This document shows positions 42,068 to 50,301 of a stretch of 64,000 nt of DNA, in pieces. The stretch comes from Desulfomonile tiedjei DSM 6799 (GTDB lineage Bacteria > Desulfobacterota > Desulfomonilia > Desulfomonilales > Desulfomonilaceae): contig NC_018025.1 of the NCBI RefSeq assembly GCF_000266945.1, positions 6,328,001-6,392,000 on the forward strand. The letters run 5' to 3'. A program made the position numbers and the translations under genes. Below the pieces are notes generated by a model. It worked only from the letters and a program-made list of their open reading frames with translations, had not been told where the DNA came from and ran no database searches. How positions within the stretch are numbered: position 1 is the first letter of the stretch; every line of letters begins with the position of its first letter.

Positions 42068-42970
42068 ATGGAGTGGCAGCAAATCATAGGATTCTATCAT
42101 GTTGCCCGACTTGGCAGCTTCACCAGAGCCGCTGAAGCCACATTTCGCACTCAACCCGCATTGAGCCAGCAAGTAAGTGCCCTTGAAAAGGAGCTTGGCT
42201 GCATACTTATCGAGAGGATTGGAAGACAGAAGCTCCGGCTCACCGAAGCAGGAATGGAATTCTTCAAATACGCGGAAGAAGTCCTGAACAAGTATGATTC
42301 GTTCCTCGAAGACTTACAGGATCTTCAAGGAGTCCGGAAAGGAACGCTTACGGTCGCAGCGCCTTTCACTACGCTGTATCATCTGTTTCCACGGATCTTC
42401 CTGGAATATGCCGGCAAATTCCCGGAAGTACAGATAACTATACTCGATCGCCCTCAGAAAACGGTGATTGACCTCATTAAGGCCGGAGAGATTGATTTCG
42501 GATTCGTACTGGAATCAATGTTGCCTGCCGGTTTTGCATCCTGGCGATGGAAGAAAGTGAGCAGTGTGTTAATGGTCCCATCGGGTCACCCGCTCCTGGC
42601 CGAAAAACCGGTAACTCTGGACTCGGTAGTTCAACACCCTCTCATATTGCCTCCGAGAGGCTCACTGCATTCTCGCTTTTCGGAGGTGGAGGAACTTCTT
42701 CAGAAACAGGGCCTTTCGTACCGCGTGATTATGGAATCCTCCAATGTCGAGCTCAGTTCACTATACGTGGAAATGGGGCTTGGAGTATCTTTCGCCACTG
42801 TGGTAAATCGTGCTTCCATCTTGAAGGGTCGTAAAATCGAGTTCATACCTTTGGACCACTATTTCAAAGATGATTATGTGGTTGTCAGCGGAAGAAAAAA
42901 CAGAAGGCTTTCATCTCCCAAGAGCGAATTCTTGAATATGATCCTGAAGAAGCGCATTATGGAAACGTGA
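42068..42970 (+). CDS. LysR family transcriptional regulator
   Basis: A 300-residue regulator. The N-terminal winged helix-turn-helix is complete (FYHVARLGSFTRAAEATFRT, then QPALSQQVSALEKELG) with the linker helix after it, and the C-terminal effector domain follows from about residue 90 (GTLTVAAPFTTLYHLFPRIF). Family members respond to a small metabolite and often repress themselves while activating the divergent gene. Divergent from the thioesterase gene and convergent with the transporter gene at 43325-44719. Confidence 0.93.
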   Translation: MEWQQIIGFYHVARLGSFTRAAEATFRTQPALSQQVSALEKELGCILIERIGRQKLRLTEAGMEFFKYAEEVLNKYDSFLEDLQDLQGVRKGTLTVAAPFTTLYHLFPRIFLEYAGKFPEVQITILDRPQKTVIDLIKAGEIDFGFVLESMLPAGFASWRWKKVSSVLMVPSGHPLLAEKPVTLDSVVQHPLILPPRGSLHSRFSEVEELLQKQGLSYRVIMESSNVELSSLYVEMGLGVSFATVVNRASILKGRKIEFIPLDHYFKDDYVVVSGRKNRRLSSPKSEFLNMILKKRIMET

Positions 42971-43002
42971 TTTCCGAATAGAACTTCACGAAGCAATGCT
43001 CA

Positions 43003-43197
43003 GCAGCGTTATAGCGGTTATCGAAGGTCTTGACGGAATCCAATGCCTGCAATGGGAAGAATCAGTAGCGCCGGCGTCTCTGCCGGCGAGAACTGGCTGA
43101 TTTGTTTGGTGAATTGTTCGCCGGCACGGAGGCCGGTGCTACCGACTGCTGGGAGCTGCTCTTCACAATCCGTGATTACTTTCGACAATCGGTATAA
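43003..43197. repeat. Intact family A repeat (reference copy for the IS4 insertion)
   Basis: An uninterrupted unit: ATAGCGGTTATCGAAGG, GACGGAATCCAATGCCTGC, CGCCGGC-GTCTCT-GCCGGCG (43070-43089), CGCCGGCACGGAGGCCGGTG and ending in CACAATCCGTGATTAC, GACAATCGGTAT. Its complement matches 9618-9684 plus 11199-11325. CGTCTCTGCCGG at 43075-43086 is one base away from the IS110 target. Confidence 0.85.
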
Positions 43198-43324
43198 GCG
43201 ACCACAATAGTGTCGGAGTTGTTCGGAAAGAGTCCGACGAACACAGCGAAAAAAGCGGTTCGCGGAACCCTTTCCAAAATCGCTCGTATCAGATTCGGTG
43301 AAAGACGGTGAAGTCCCGATCTAC

Positions 43325-44719
43325 TCAGATCATTGGATATATGAGAAACGCCACTGACGTGATTGCAAGGAAATAGAGAAAAACCACCATTAACCATCCC
43401 ATAATTTCCCGGAATTCCAGTTTTGCTATGGCAAGCATGGCAATGGCCCAGAACGGCTGAATCATGTCCGTCATCATGTCTCCCCATGCATACGCCATGA
43501 CCGTCTTAGGAATACTGACTCCGAGCTCTTTCGCTGCGGGTATTATGAATGGTGCTGTTATGGCCCATTTGGAACCGCCCGAAGGAACGAGATAATTCTC
43601 AATCCCGGAGTACCAGTACACGATTAAGAGAAACGTTTTGGGATTGGATATGGATACCATCGCAGCGGTCAGGGCATTTCCTAATTCAGTGAATTTGAAT
43701 AATCCGAAGATTCCAGCGTAGAACGGGAACTGAATGACAACACCCCATACTGCTTTTCCTGCTTCTTCGCACGCTTTCAGGAACGTCCACGGTCGCCAGT
43801 GAAATAGTACTCCCAACATCAGAAAGAACAAATTGATATTATTCAGGTTAATGGATTTGGCAAAGCCGTTTTGATTGATTGTCCATGCAAGCCATATGAG
43901 TCCTGCTATAGAGACGATAAGGTTAAACCCCGGCCACCAGTTCAGCCAGTCGGAAGGCATCAGCTTGCCCGTGGGACGCTGGGGCGGCTCATACAGCTTT
44001 AACTCGTTGAGCAGTTCCGGTCTGATCTTATACGTGTTTTCAGGCCTTGGATGCATTAAACACATAAGAACCACAATGCTGATCACCATCAGAAGGACAA
44101 GGATAATGTTGAATCCGCTGAAAATAGTCTCGGAAGTAGGAATAGTGGCTTCAAGGATCTTTCCTTTGATGAGAAAATTATCTGGAGTATTAACCAGCAG
44201 TGTGGCCGACCCTGACAATCCCGAATGCCAGGTACACCCCAGCCCAAGATAAGCGGCCGCCACCATAAGCCTGTAATCCGTTTTGGGATTCCTTCTTATG
44301 AGGAACAAAGCAAAGACGGCGCTCCCTATAAGACTGAGACCCCAATGGAACCAAGCGCTTACCATCGAAAACAGACTCATCGCCAGAATTGCCTGCCACG
44401 GCTTGTCAGGATTGGGAAGATTTGAAAGACCGTCCAGCAGTTTCTTCACTGGAGGAGAGCATCCCAGTATGTACCCGGTCATAAGTATCAGGCACATCTG
44501 CATCCCGAATTCCAGAAGAGCCCAAAATCCTTTACCCCAGGCAAGCAGGGCACCCAAAGGGGTCGCTTTCCCAAAGATCAGCGCCAACGCGAATGCAATG
44601 AAATTCAGAATCCAAACAATTACCAAGGCGTCCGGAATCCACTTCTCGGACCATCGGGTCAGCCCATCCCCCCAGTTCTTGAGAAACTCGAAAGTAGAGG
44701 CATCGCTTTGAACAGCCAT
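43325..44719 (-). CDS. Short-chain fatty acid transporter (AtoE family)
   Basis: A 464-residue membrane protein with about 11 hydrophobic helices. The N-terminal segment LTRWSEKWIPDALVIVWILN, the loop SMVSAWFHWGLSLIGSAVFAL and the end region VPSGGSKWAITAPFIIPAA are typical of AtoE/TIGR00366 proteins, which carry short-chain fatty acids such as acetoacetate or butyrate. AAAGGAGG nine bases before the ATG. Close to the thioesterase and LysR genes, which suggests a shared role in short-chain acid metabolism. Transcribed alone. Confidence 0.9.
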   Translation of the reverse strand: MAVQSDASTFEFLKNWGDGLTRWSEKWIPDALVIVWILNFIAFALALIFGKATPLGALLAWGKGFWALLEFGMQMCLILMTGYILGCSPPVKKLLDGLSNLPNPDKPWQAILAMSLFSMVSAWFHWGLSLIGSAVFALFLIRRNPKTDYRLMVAAAYLGLGCTWHSGLSGSATLLVNTPDNFLIKGKILEATIPTSETIFSGFNIILVLLMVISIVVLMCLMHPRPENTYKIRPELLNELKLYEPPQRPTGKLMPSDWLNWWPGFNLIVSIAGLIWLAWTINQNGFAKSINLNNINLFFLMLGVLFHWRPWTFLKACEEAGKAVWGVVIQFPFYAGIFGLFKFTELGNALTAAMVSISNPKTFLLIVYWYSGIENYLVPSGGSKWAITAPFIIPAAKELGVSIPKTVMAYAWGDMMTDMIQPFWAIAMLAIAKLEFREIMGWLMVVFLYFLAITSVAFLIYPMI

Positions 44720-45133
44720 AACTCAGTTCCTCCTTTGGTTTTTCTGACATGCATTGCTGTAATAACAAGGTTGAAAAAGCTGAAATTTAGTGGACAAATT
44801 GAGGGAAGATTCTACATGAAGCCTACATTGAAGCTTCGGGCAGGGCGGTGTCAAGCAATTTAATGAGAAAGGTCATCATTCATATATATTCTAATTGCAC
44901 ATGCCGAAAACGGTTGCCATACTTGCTGAAATGAGAATCAAGCTATGGTGGACGAAAGAAGTGCTTGCTGTTTCATGTAAGTCAGTCATGCCGATTCGCT
45001 TTCTGTTCATAATCCGGGAGACTGGTGGCATCCTTCGCTCCGGACGACGCAAAGCCGTCCAATCACTCCGCTCAGAATACCTCAGCCTTCGCCATCTTAT
45101 ATGCATAATTGCGAAATAGTATCAGAGGTTCAT
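44720..45133. repeat. Gap containing family B repeat copy 3 (44989-45125)
   Basis: 44989-45125 is a family B unit in reverse orientation: GCCGATTCGCTTTC, ATCCTTCGCTCCGGACGACG, CCGTCCAATCACTCCGC and the flank AATTGCGAAATAGTATC. The rest of the gap should hold the promoter of the AtoE-like gene; nothing else was seen. Confidence 0.7.
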
Positions 45134-45910
45134 TCAACTGAATCTGTGGCGGGAATCACAGGCCCTTTCTTTCAGACTTCCGTAAGCTATCCAATCGAAT
45201 TTATGAGCACAAAGGTTGGCGATGTCATCGACCACGCTTTTGATAGATAATTCGGCACCGAGGACATCCGACTTGTTGAGGAACAGCACCGCTGGTTTTT
45301 CGGAAGGAACCCCCTTCAGGCCGCCATCGGGATGGACAGCCAACCGCGCAATTGTCTTCACGTCGATCGTTCCGCCCGGATCGAGACCCGTCAGAGACAG
45401 AAATTTCTCCAATCTGAATACGGTTTCGGACAGAGCCGGTTTACCGAGACAATCCAGACCTATCACATGAACCACCATGTCCGAAAAATCCGGGACAACC
45501 GGTTCCCATGCCTCCGGGGCCTTGATGGGTCTTCCTGATGCACCATCAGCCTCGATGAGAACACGGTCCGCTACACTACGGCAATATTCCACTACATCGG
45601 ACGCAATTCCCTGTAGTTTGCCGCTGGCCTCGAGAATTGAGCGACCTACCGTAATGTGGCCGCACCGTTCCAGCTCCTGTTCGAGCGCCCTGGGATTGTC
45701 GCAACCGTCCAGCAGAAAAGTGCAGGGCGATTGGTCCGGACCTGGTGGAAAAATCTTGGTCGTTGTTGTGGTCACGACTTTTTCCGATCGGTCCAGCATC
45801 TCGCGAGCAAGCTGAAACATCAATGAAGTCTTGCCGCCTCCGCCGGTGATCGCTATCACCCTGATGCGGGAATCAATCCCGAGACATTCCATGAAGGTTT
45901 TTCTGAACAT
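45134..45910 (-). CDS. yqeC: YqeC-like protein (selenium-dependent hydroxylase accessory family)
   Basis: A 258-residue P-loop protein: VIAITGGGGKTSLMFQLA near residue 20, then VVTTTTTKIFPP, RVLIEADGASGRPIKAP and VLFLNKSDVLG as the nucleotide-specificity-like segment. YqeC is found with selenium-dependent molybdenum hydroxylases and molybdopterin genes; none of these lie beside it here. ATG 45910 is used; a GTG six bases upstream is possible. Downstream of it lies family B repeat copy 3, and upstream a cluster of palindromes. Biochemical role is unproven for the family. Confidence 0.85.
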   Translation of the reverse strand: MFRKTFMECLGIDSRIRVIAITGGGGKTSLMFQLAREMLDRSEKVVTTTTTKIFPPGPDQSPCTFLLDGCDNPRALEQELERCGHITVGRSILEASGKLQGIASDVVEYCRSVADRVLIEADGASGRPIKAPEAWEPVVPDFSDMVVHVIGLDCLGKPALSETVFRLEKFLSLTGLDPGGTIDVKTIARLAVHPDGGLKGVPSEKPAVLFLNKSDVLGAELSIKSVVDDIANLCAHKFDWIAYGSLKERACDSRHRFS

Positions 45911-45916
45911 GGCCAC

Positions 45917-46387
45917 CGAGTCTCATATCTATCCACTTTCAAAGAAGTAATACTCGAGGAACCTTTTTTGTAAAAAAGGTTCCTCGAACTCCTCCAAAAA
46001 ACTTTTGACACTTGTTTAAATCATGGTTTTTCCATTGAAAAACCATGATTTAAACAAATGCTAAAAGTTCTTGGGAAGGGGTTTGGGGAAACACTTCTTA
46101 CAAGAAGGGTTTCTCCAGTATTTACTGCTTAAAGGTGGAAAGATAACATTTTCGTTCCGGGAGTAGAACCTCCGATTCCGAGTGCATTTCATGATAGAAT
46201 CTTTTTGGGGAGAAATGAAGGAGAGAACCACCAGAAACGCGTGTGGGAATGAGTGGAGGATCGATTTCGCGATCTGGAGAACAATTTGACGAGGAACTTC
46301 TCGTACGAAATTCCTCGTCAAAATCCACCTCAAGAAATCTTTGTGATCGGCGGAGCGGAATCCTGCACGCCTCACGGACACATTCTC
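45917..46387. repeat. Gap with a cluster of three or more long perfect palindromes
   Basis: 45955-45986 is a 15-base perfect stem (CGAGGAACCTTTTTT arm) with a two-base loop. 46012-46057 is a 21-base perfect stem with a four-base loop (TTGTTTAAATCATGG arm). 46083-46115 has a GGGGAAACACTTCTT hairpin with an imperfect partner arm. 46288-46319 pairs GACGAGGAA with TTCCTCGTC. AAAAGTTCTTGGGAAGGGG at about 46063 resembles family C at 33500. No gene. Confidence 0.8.
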
Positions 46388-46735
46388 TTAGATCCAGGGC
46401 GGTGTCATACTATATCGGATTTGAAAAGAGGCACATGTGCCTGATATTATCATGGGGCCCTTGCAATGATTATTCTTGTACATCTTGATAAGGTATGTTC
46501 CGTTGTTGCCTATTTCATAGCACTTGGTCTCTTTGTCCCAGCTCACCCAGATTTTGAAGCGATCCAGCAGTTCGTATGGGAACGTGCACCGGATATCGAA
46601 AACCTGAACATAAACAGGTCCAACGTGGTTCTCCGGCCAATCGATCACGTATCGAGTGCCTCGCGCCAGGCCGAACGAAGGAACAATCAACAACAATACC
46701 AGGATCATAACTGAACTATAAAGCCACTTTTTCAT
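46388..46735 (-). CDS. Small exported protein, function unknown
   Basis: A 115-residue protein with a clean signal peptide (MKKWLYSSVMILVLLLIVPS, then FGLARG). The mature part has four cysteines (in IRCTF, TKCYE, HCKGP and GTCAS), which may form two disulfides in the periplasm, and many aromatic residues. Not recognised as a known family. AGGAAGGAC immediately precedes the ATG. Separated from neighbours by palindromes and a short gap. Confidence 0.65.
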   Translation of the reverse strand: MKKWLYSSVMILVLLLIVPSFGLARGTRYVIDWPENHVGPVYVQVFDIRCTFPYELLDRFKIWVSWDKETKCYEIGNNGTYLIKMYKNNHCKGPMIISGTCASFQIRYSMTPPWI

Positions 46736-46858
46736 GTCCTTCCTCTCGAATGGTCATAGACCAAGGGGAGATAATGCGAAGTAAATATATCATATTTGTT
46801 CAATAGTTAAAAGAGAAAAGTAATCTATTACATCACGTGATTCACGGGAGCCCTCTTA

Positions 46859-48205
46859 ATGCAAGTCGACATGAAAAACATGAAAAACATGAGAAATGAT
46901 GCACTGGCCATCTTTAATGCAAGCCTTGAAGCCGTCGATCCTGAGAAGGCGGTTCACAAATACCTGAAGCGAGAAGGCGATCTGCTTCGAGTGCCTGGGG
47001 AATCGGCAGTCGATCTGCGCGATTATGAAGAAGTGCTGGTGGTGGGAGCAGGAAAAGCAAGCGCGGCAATGGCGAAAGCTGTTGGCGAAATCCTGTATGA
47101 CAGACGCGTCCGTGGAGTCATTTGTGTAAAATATGGCCACGAACTGGAACTCGATAGAATTGATGTGATTCAGGCGGGCCATCCCGTTCCGGACGAGGAA
47201 GGAACGCTTGCAGCACGAGAAATCATGCGCCTTGCTTCTGAAGCAACGGCACGACATCTTATCATTTCCTGTATTTCTGGCGGCGGTTCGGCTCTGCTTC
47301 CGGCGCCTCCACCGGGAATCAGTCTTGATGAAAAGCAGTATTTGACGAAGCGACTGCTTGAAGTTGGGGCGGACATTCATGAGATGAACTCGGTCCGTAA
47401 ACATCTTTCGCTTGTGAAAGGCGGCCGGCTCATGAAGGCGGCTTTTCCTGCACGAGTCATCAATCTTATGTTATCTGATGTTGTGGGTGACGATCCGGGA
47501 GTGATTGCTTCAGGCCCCTTTGCGCCAGATAACTCTACTTTTCAGGATGCCCTGAGGATTCTGCAAAAATACGATATGATGAAAGATGCTCCTGAATCTG
47601 TTCTTTCATGGCTGAAACGAGGTGTTTCCAGGGAACTGCCTGATACGCCGAAATCGGGCGATCCCATTTTCTCCCAAGTGACGAACATCATCGTGGGGAG
47701 TAACATTCAAGCGCTCATTGCCGGAAAGCACGCTGCTGAAGCCTTGGGTTACAATACTCTGATCCTCTCCTCTTCTGTACAGGGGAATACGGCTGAAGCA
47801 GCCCTTTTGCATGGGGCAATCGCAAGGGAGATCAGTGCTTCGGAAAATCCTGTTTCGCCTCCTGCCTGCATTCTCAGCGGCGGAGAAACCACGGTTCAGG
47901 TGAGAGGACCCGGCAAAGGAGGCCGTAATCAGGAATTTGCCCTTTTGCTGATTGAGGCTGCCGCGCAGATTCCGAACAGTCTATTCTTTTCCGCCGGAAC
48001 CGATGGGACTGACGGCCCAACCGATGCAGCGGGAGCTCTAGTGGAATCTTCTTCCTTGGAGAGGGCGCGGCTCCTGCATCTTTATCCGGAACATTTTCTG
48101 GCACGGAACGACTCATATCATTTTTTCAGTTCTCTGGGAGACCTGATCAAGACAGGTCCCACCAGGACCAATGTAATGGATGTTCGAATCGTGCTGGTCA
48201 GATGA
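46859..48205 (+). CDS. Glycerate 2-kinase (DUF4147 plus MOFRL domains)
   Basis: A 448-residue kinase. The DUF4147 domain (about 15-250) shows VVGAGKASAAMAKAVGEI, GHPVPDEEGTLAAREI, SCISGGGSALLPAPPPG and LVKGGRLMKAAFPA; the MOFRL domain (about 320-440) shows LSGGETTVQVRGPGKGGRNQ and AGTDGTDGPTDAAGALVES. This family phosphorylates glycerate to 2-phosphoglycerate in the glyoxylate/serine or hydroxypyruvate routes. GGGAG lies eight bases before the ATG. The adenylate cyclase gene follows after 31 bases on the same strand, so the two may share a transcript. Confidence 0.9.
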   Translation: MQVDMKNMKNMRNDALAIFNASLEAVDPEKAVHKYLKREGDLLRVPGESAVDLRDYEEVLVVGAGKASAAMAKAVGEILYDRRVRGVICVKYGHELELDRIDVIQAGHPVPDEEGTLAAREIMRLASEATARHLIISCISGGGSALLPAPPPGISLDEKQYLTKRLLEVGADIHEMNSVRKHLSLVKGGRLMKAAFPARVINLMLSDVVGDDPGVIASGPFAPDNSTFQDALRILQKYDMMKDAPESVLSWLKRGVSRELPDTPKSGDPIFSQVTNIIVGSNIQALIAGKHAAEALGYNTLILSSSVQGNTAEAALLHGAIAREISASENPVSPPACILSGGETTVQVRGPGKGGRNQEFALLLIEAAAQIPNSLFFSAGTDGTDGPTDAAGALVESSSLERARLLHLYPEHFLARNDSYHFFSSLGDLIKTGPTRTNVMDVRIVLVR

Positions 48206-48236
48206 ACCTGCGTATCTGAAGCGCAGAGGGACATAT

Positions 48237-49847
48237 ATGATACGTGAACAGTATGAAACTAACCCTGCACCGTGGAAGAAACACGCACTCCACTGCATCG
48301 TTTTTGCTTTGGGAGTAGCCCTGATCTTCAACATTCTTGGTGCTCTCATAACGTTCTTCTATTTTGCATTTGTTCAAGCAGGTCTGCAATCTGCCCGTAA
48401 TATCCCGGAAACAGAAGCAAAGTTCATCTATTTTGTTTTGAGGGCCAGTGCAATTTTTGTGGTAGTCAATGCCCTGGGAATCTACACGTTCAGGCCCATG
48501 ATCAAGCGGCTCAGGCGAAAATCATATACTCTTTCCGTTGAGACTGTCGGCAATCTACTCAGTTTACCGGCTTATATGGCGGGATTCAGTCTGGTAGGGT
48601 GGGCTGCGGCAGCAATAGTATTCGGGGTTGTTCCCATATTTTTGAACGAATTCAGTGGAGGTCCTTGGCATCGGGCCACGCACTCGTTATTGGGAATCAC
48701 TCTTGTGGGCGGCCCGTTTACAGTCATTTCGGTATATCTTGTGCTGGAACGCATTATGCCGGCCCTGGTACAGCGCTTCTTTCCCCTTGACATGTTCGTC
48801 GGAGTGCCGCGTTCGTTCAGGATCAGCGTTTTGCTTAAGATGATCGCAGTGCTGCTCTTGATAGGTCTGGTTCCTGTATCGGTTGTCAGCTTTTTGACGC
48901 TGCAACAGATCCATTTGGTCCAGAACGGAAGCATAGACTTCGAAGATTTTCTGGCGCGCATGCCGTTCACCATCGGATTCTTGCTTTTTTTTGCAGTAGC
49001 GTCGGGCACGGCATTGTCTATTCTCATTGCACATACCGTGTCACTGCCTTTGCGGCAAGCGGGAACGACGATGGAGCGCATACGAGAAGGTGATCTGAAT
49101 GTGACGATTCCCGTTCTCTCGAACGACGAAATCGGTCTGATGTTGGCTGGTTTGAATCGTATGGTCGAAGGCCTGCGGGAACGGGATACGATCCGTGAGA
49201 CCTTCGGTATGTACTTGAGTCCGGATGTGGTTACCCGCCTCCTGCGGTCGCCCGAAAGTGTCAATCTTGGAGGTCAGTTAAAAGAAATCACCATTCTCGT
49301 TGCAGATCTTCGCGGCTTTACTGCATGCACCGCGAACTTGAAACCTGAGCTGGTGTTGAAGCTCGTCAACATGTACTTGGAGAAAATGGTGGAAATTATT
49401 CTAAAGCATGGCGGAATAATTGATGAATTTACAGGTGATGGCATCTTGGCGTTTTTTGGTGCACCAAAGTACCTGCCCGACTCCCAAATGGCCGCTCTCC
49501 GTTGCGCAGTGGAAATGCAGGAGCAAATGCCTGAATTTAACAGAGAAATATCTGAAGCCCTTCCCGAGATTGGTTCCAGAGAGTTAACCATGGGAATAGC
49601 CGTGAACTCCGGCGAACTGGTGGTCGGCAATATCGGTTCTGAGAAGAGAAAAAAATACGGCGCGGTCGGTGTACCGATCAACATCGCCTTTCGCGTGGAA
49701 AAGCTCACTCCGGGAAACCAGATACTAATCACAGAGCCGGTGTACGAGAAAGTGCGAGAAATTGTTCAGACTGAGACTATTGAGAATGTTTGTCTCAAGG
49801 GTATCGACACTGCCGTTACTCTCTACAGGATCCTGAAATTAGACTGA
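48237..49847 (+). CDS. Membrane adenylate/guanylate cyclase (class III) with HAMP domain
   Basis: A 536-residue protein. Six hydrophobic helices lie in residues 1-285, followed by HAMP (about 285-340, MERIREGDLNVTIPVLSNDE) and a class III cyclase domain (about 360-530). The catalytic domain has ITILVADLRGFT and IIDEFTGDGILAFFGAP, giving both metal-binding Asp residues, and later NIGSEKRKKYGAVGVPIN. Substrate residues were not resolved, so ATP versus GTP is open, though cAMP is more usual. Start 48237 has GAGGGA five bases before. Signals sensed by the membrane part are unknown. It follows the glycerate kinase gene. Confidence 0.88.
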   Translation: MIREQYETNPAPWKKHALHCIVFALGVALIFNILGALITFFYFAFVQAGLQSARNIPETEAKFIYFVLRASAIFVVVNALGIYTFRPMIKRLRRKSYTLSVETVGNLLSLPAYMAGFSLVGWAAAAIVFGVVPIFLNEFSGGPWHRATHSLLGITLVGGPFTVISVYLVLERIMPALVQRFFPLDMFVGVPRSFRISVLLKMIAVLLLIGLVPVSVVSFLTLQQIHLVQNGSIDFEDFLARMPFTIGFLLFFAVASGTALSILIAHTVSLPLRQAGTTMERIREGDLNVTIPVLSNDEIGLMLAGLNRMVEGLRERDTIRETFGMYLSPDVVTRLLRSPESVNLGGQLKEITILVADLRGFTACTANLKPELVLKLVNMYLEKMVEIILKHGGIIDEFTGDGILAFFGAPKYLPDSQMAALRCAVEMQEQMPEFNREISEALPEIGSRELTMGIAVNSGELVVGNIGSEKRKKYGAVGVPINIAFRVEKLTPGNQILITEPVYEKVREIVQTETIENVCLKGIDTAVTLYRILKLD

Positions 49848-49852
49848 TTATC

Positions 49853-49970
49853 AAAAATTCTGACCTTTTATCATACGCTACAATTCAAGATATCAGTGGG
49901 GGCCGGCGTCCCTGTCGGTCCATTTTATTGATATCATGTGTTATTTTGAAGATGCGCCGGCATTAATCCG
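49853..49970. repeat. Family A repeat downstream of the cyclase gene
   Basis: AAAAATTCTGACCTTTTATC at the left, GGCCGGCGTCCCTGTCGGTC (49901-49920) and ATTTTGAAGATGCGCCGGC (right, cut short). CGTCCCTGTCGG at 49907-49918 differs by one base from the IS110 target. Confidence 0.8.
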
Positions 49971-50208
49971 ATCCGAGATAGCGTGGCTTCGTTACAGGTT
50001 CATCTTCATCGACTTCACCGCCGGAACGATGAAAAAGGTGAGCATTGAGGCTATTGAACAGTGCTATTTGCTCTTCAAAGGACAATTGTGGCCGGGAGTT
50101 ACGGGATTTGCACGCAATGCAGCGGCTTTCCGCACAATTCTGGCACATTTTGCAGTCCCTACACCTGTGCTTTCGGACTTCCCGTTGTCCGTTCCCGTGC
50201 GATTGCAT
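49963..50208 (-). CDS. Small Cys-rich protein, probable metal-binding
   Basis: An 81-residue protein with HRCRDCKMCQNC followed by AESRCIACKS: six cysteines spaced C-x2-C-x2-C-x2-C-x4-C-x2-C at about residues 16-34, suited to a zinc or iron-sulfur site. The rest is acidic (SGGEVDEDEP). AAGGGG lies five bases before the ATG, supporting translation. A plus-strand frame (49936-50229) overlaps it but has no ribosome site or motif. Family not recognised. Confidence 0.5.
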   Translation of the reverse strand: MQSHGNGQREVRKHRCRDCKMCQNCAESRCIACKSRNSRPQLSFEEQIALFNSLNAHLFHRSGGEVDEDEPVTKPRYLGSD

Positions 50209-50301
50209 CGTATCCCCTTGTCATGGTAGTTTAGTTCTTCCGGTGAGAGAGTCAATGACGAACACTATCTCCTCCGAGTATTCATCCAAAATGGTGTGCC
50301 T

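Noticed and set aside
49936-50229. Plus-strand frame of 97 codons
   Set aside because: No ribosome site and no recognisable motif; the minus-strand Cys-rich gene in the same place has both.
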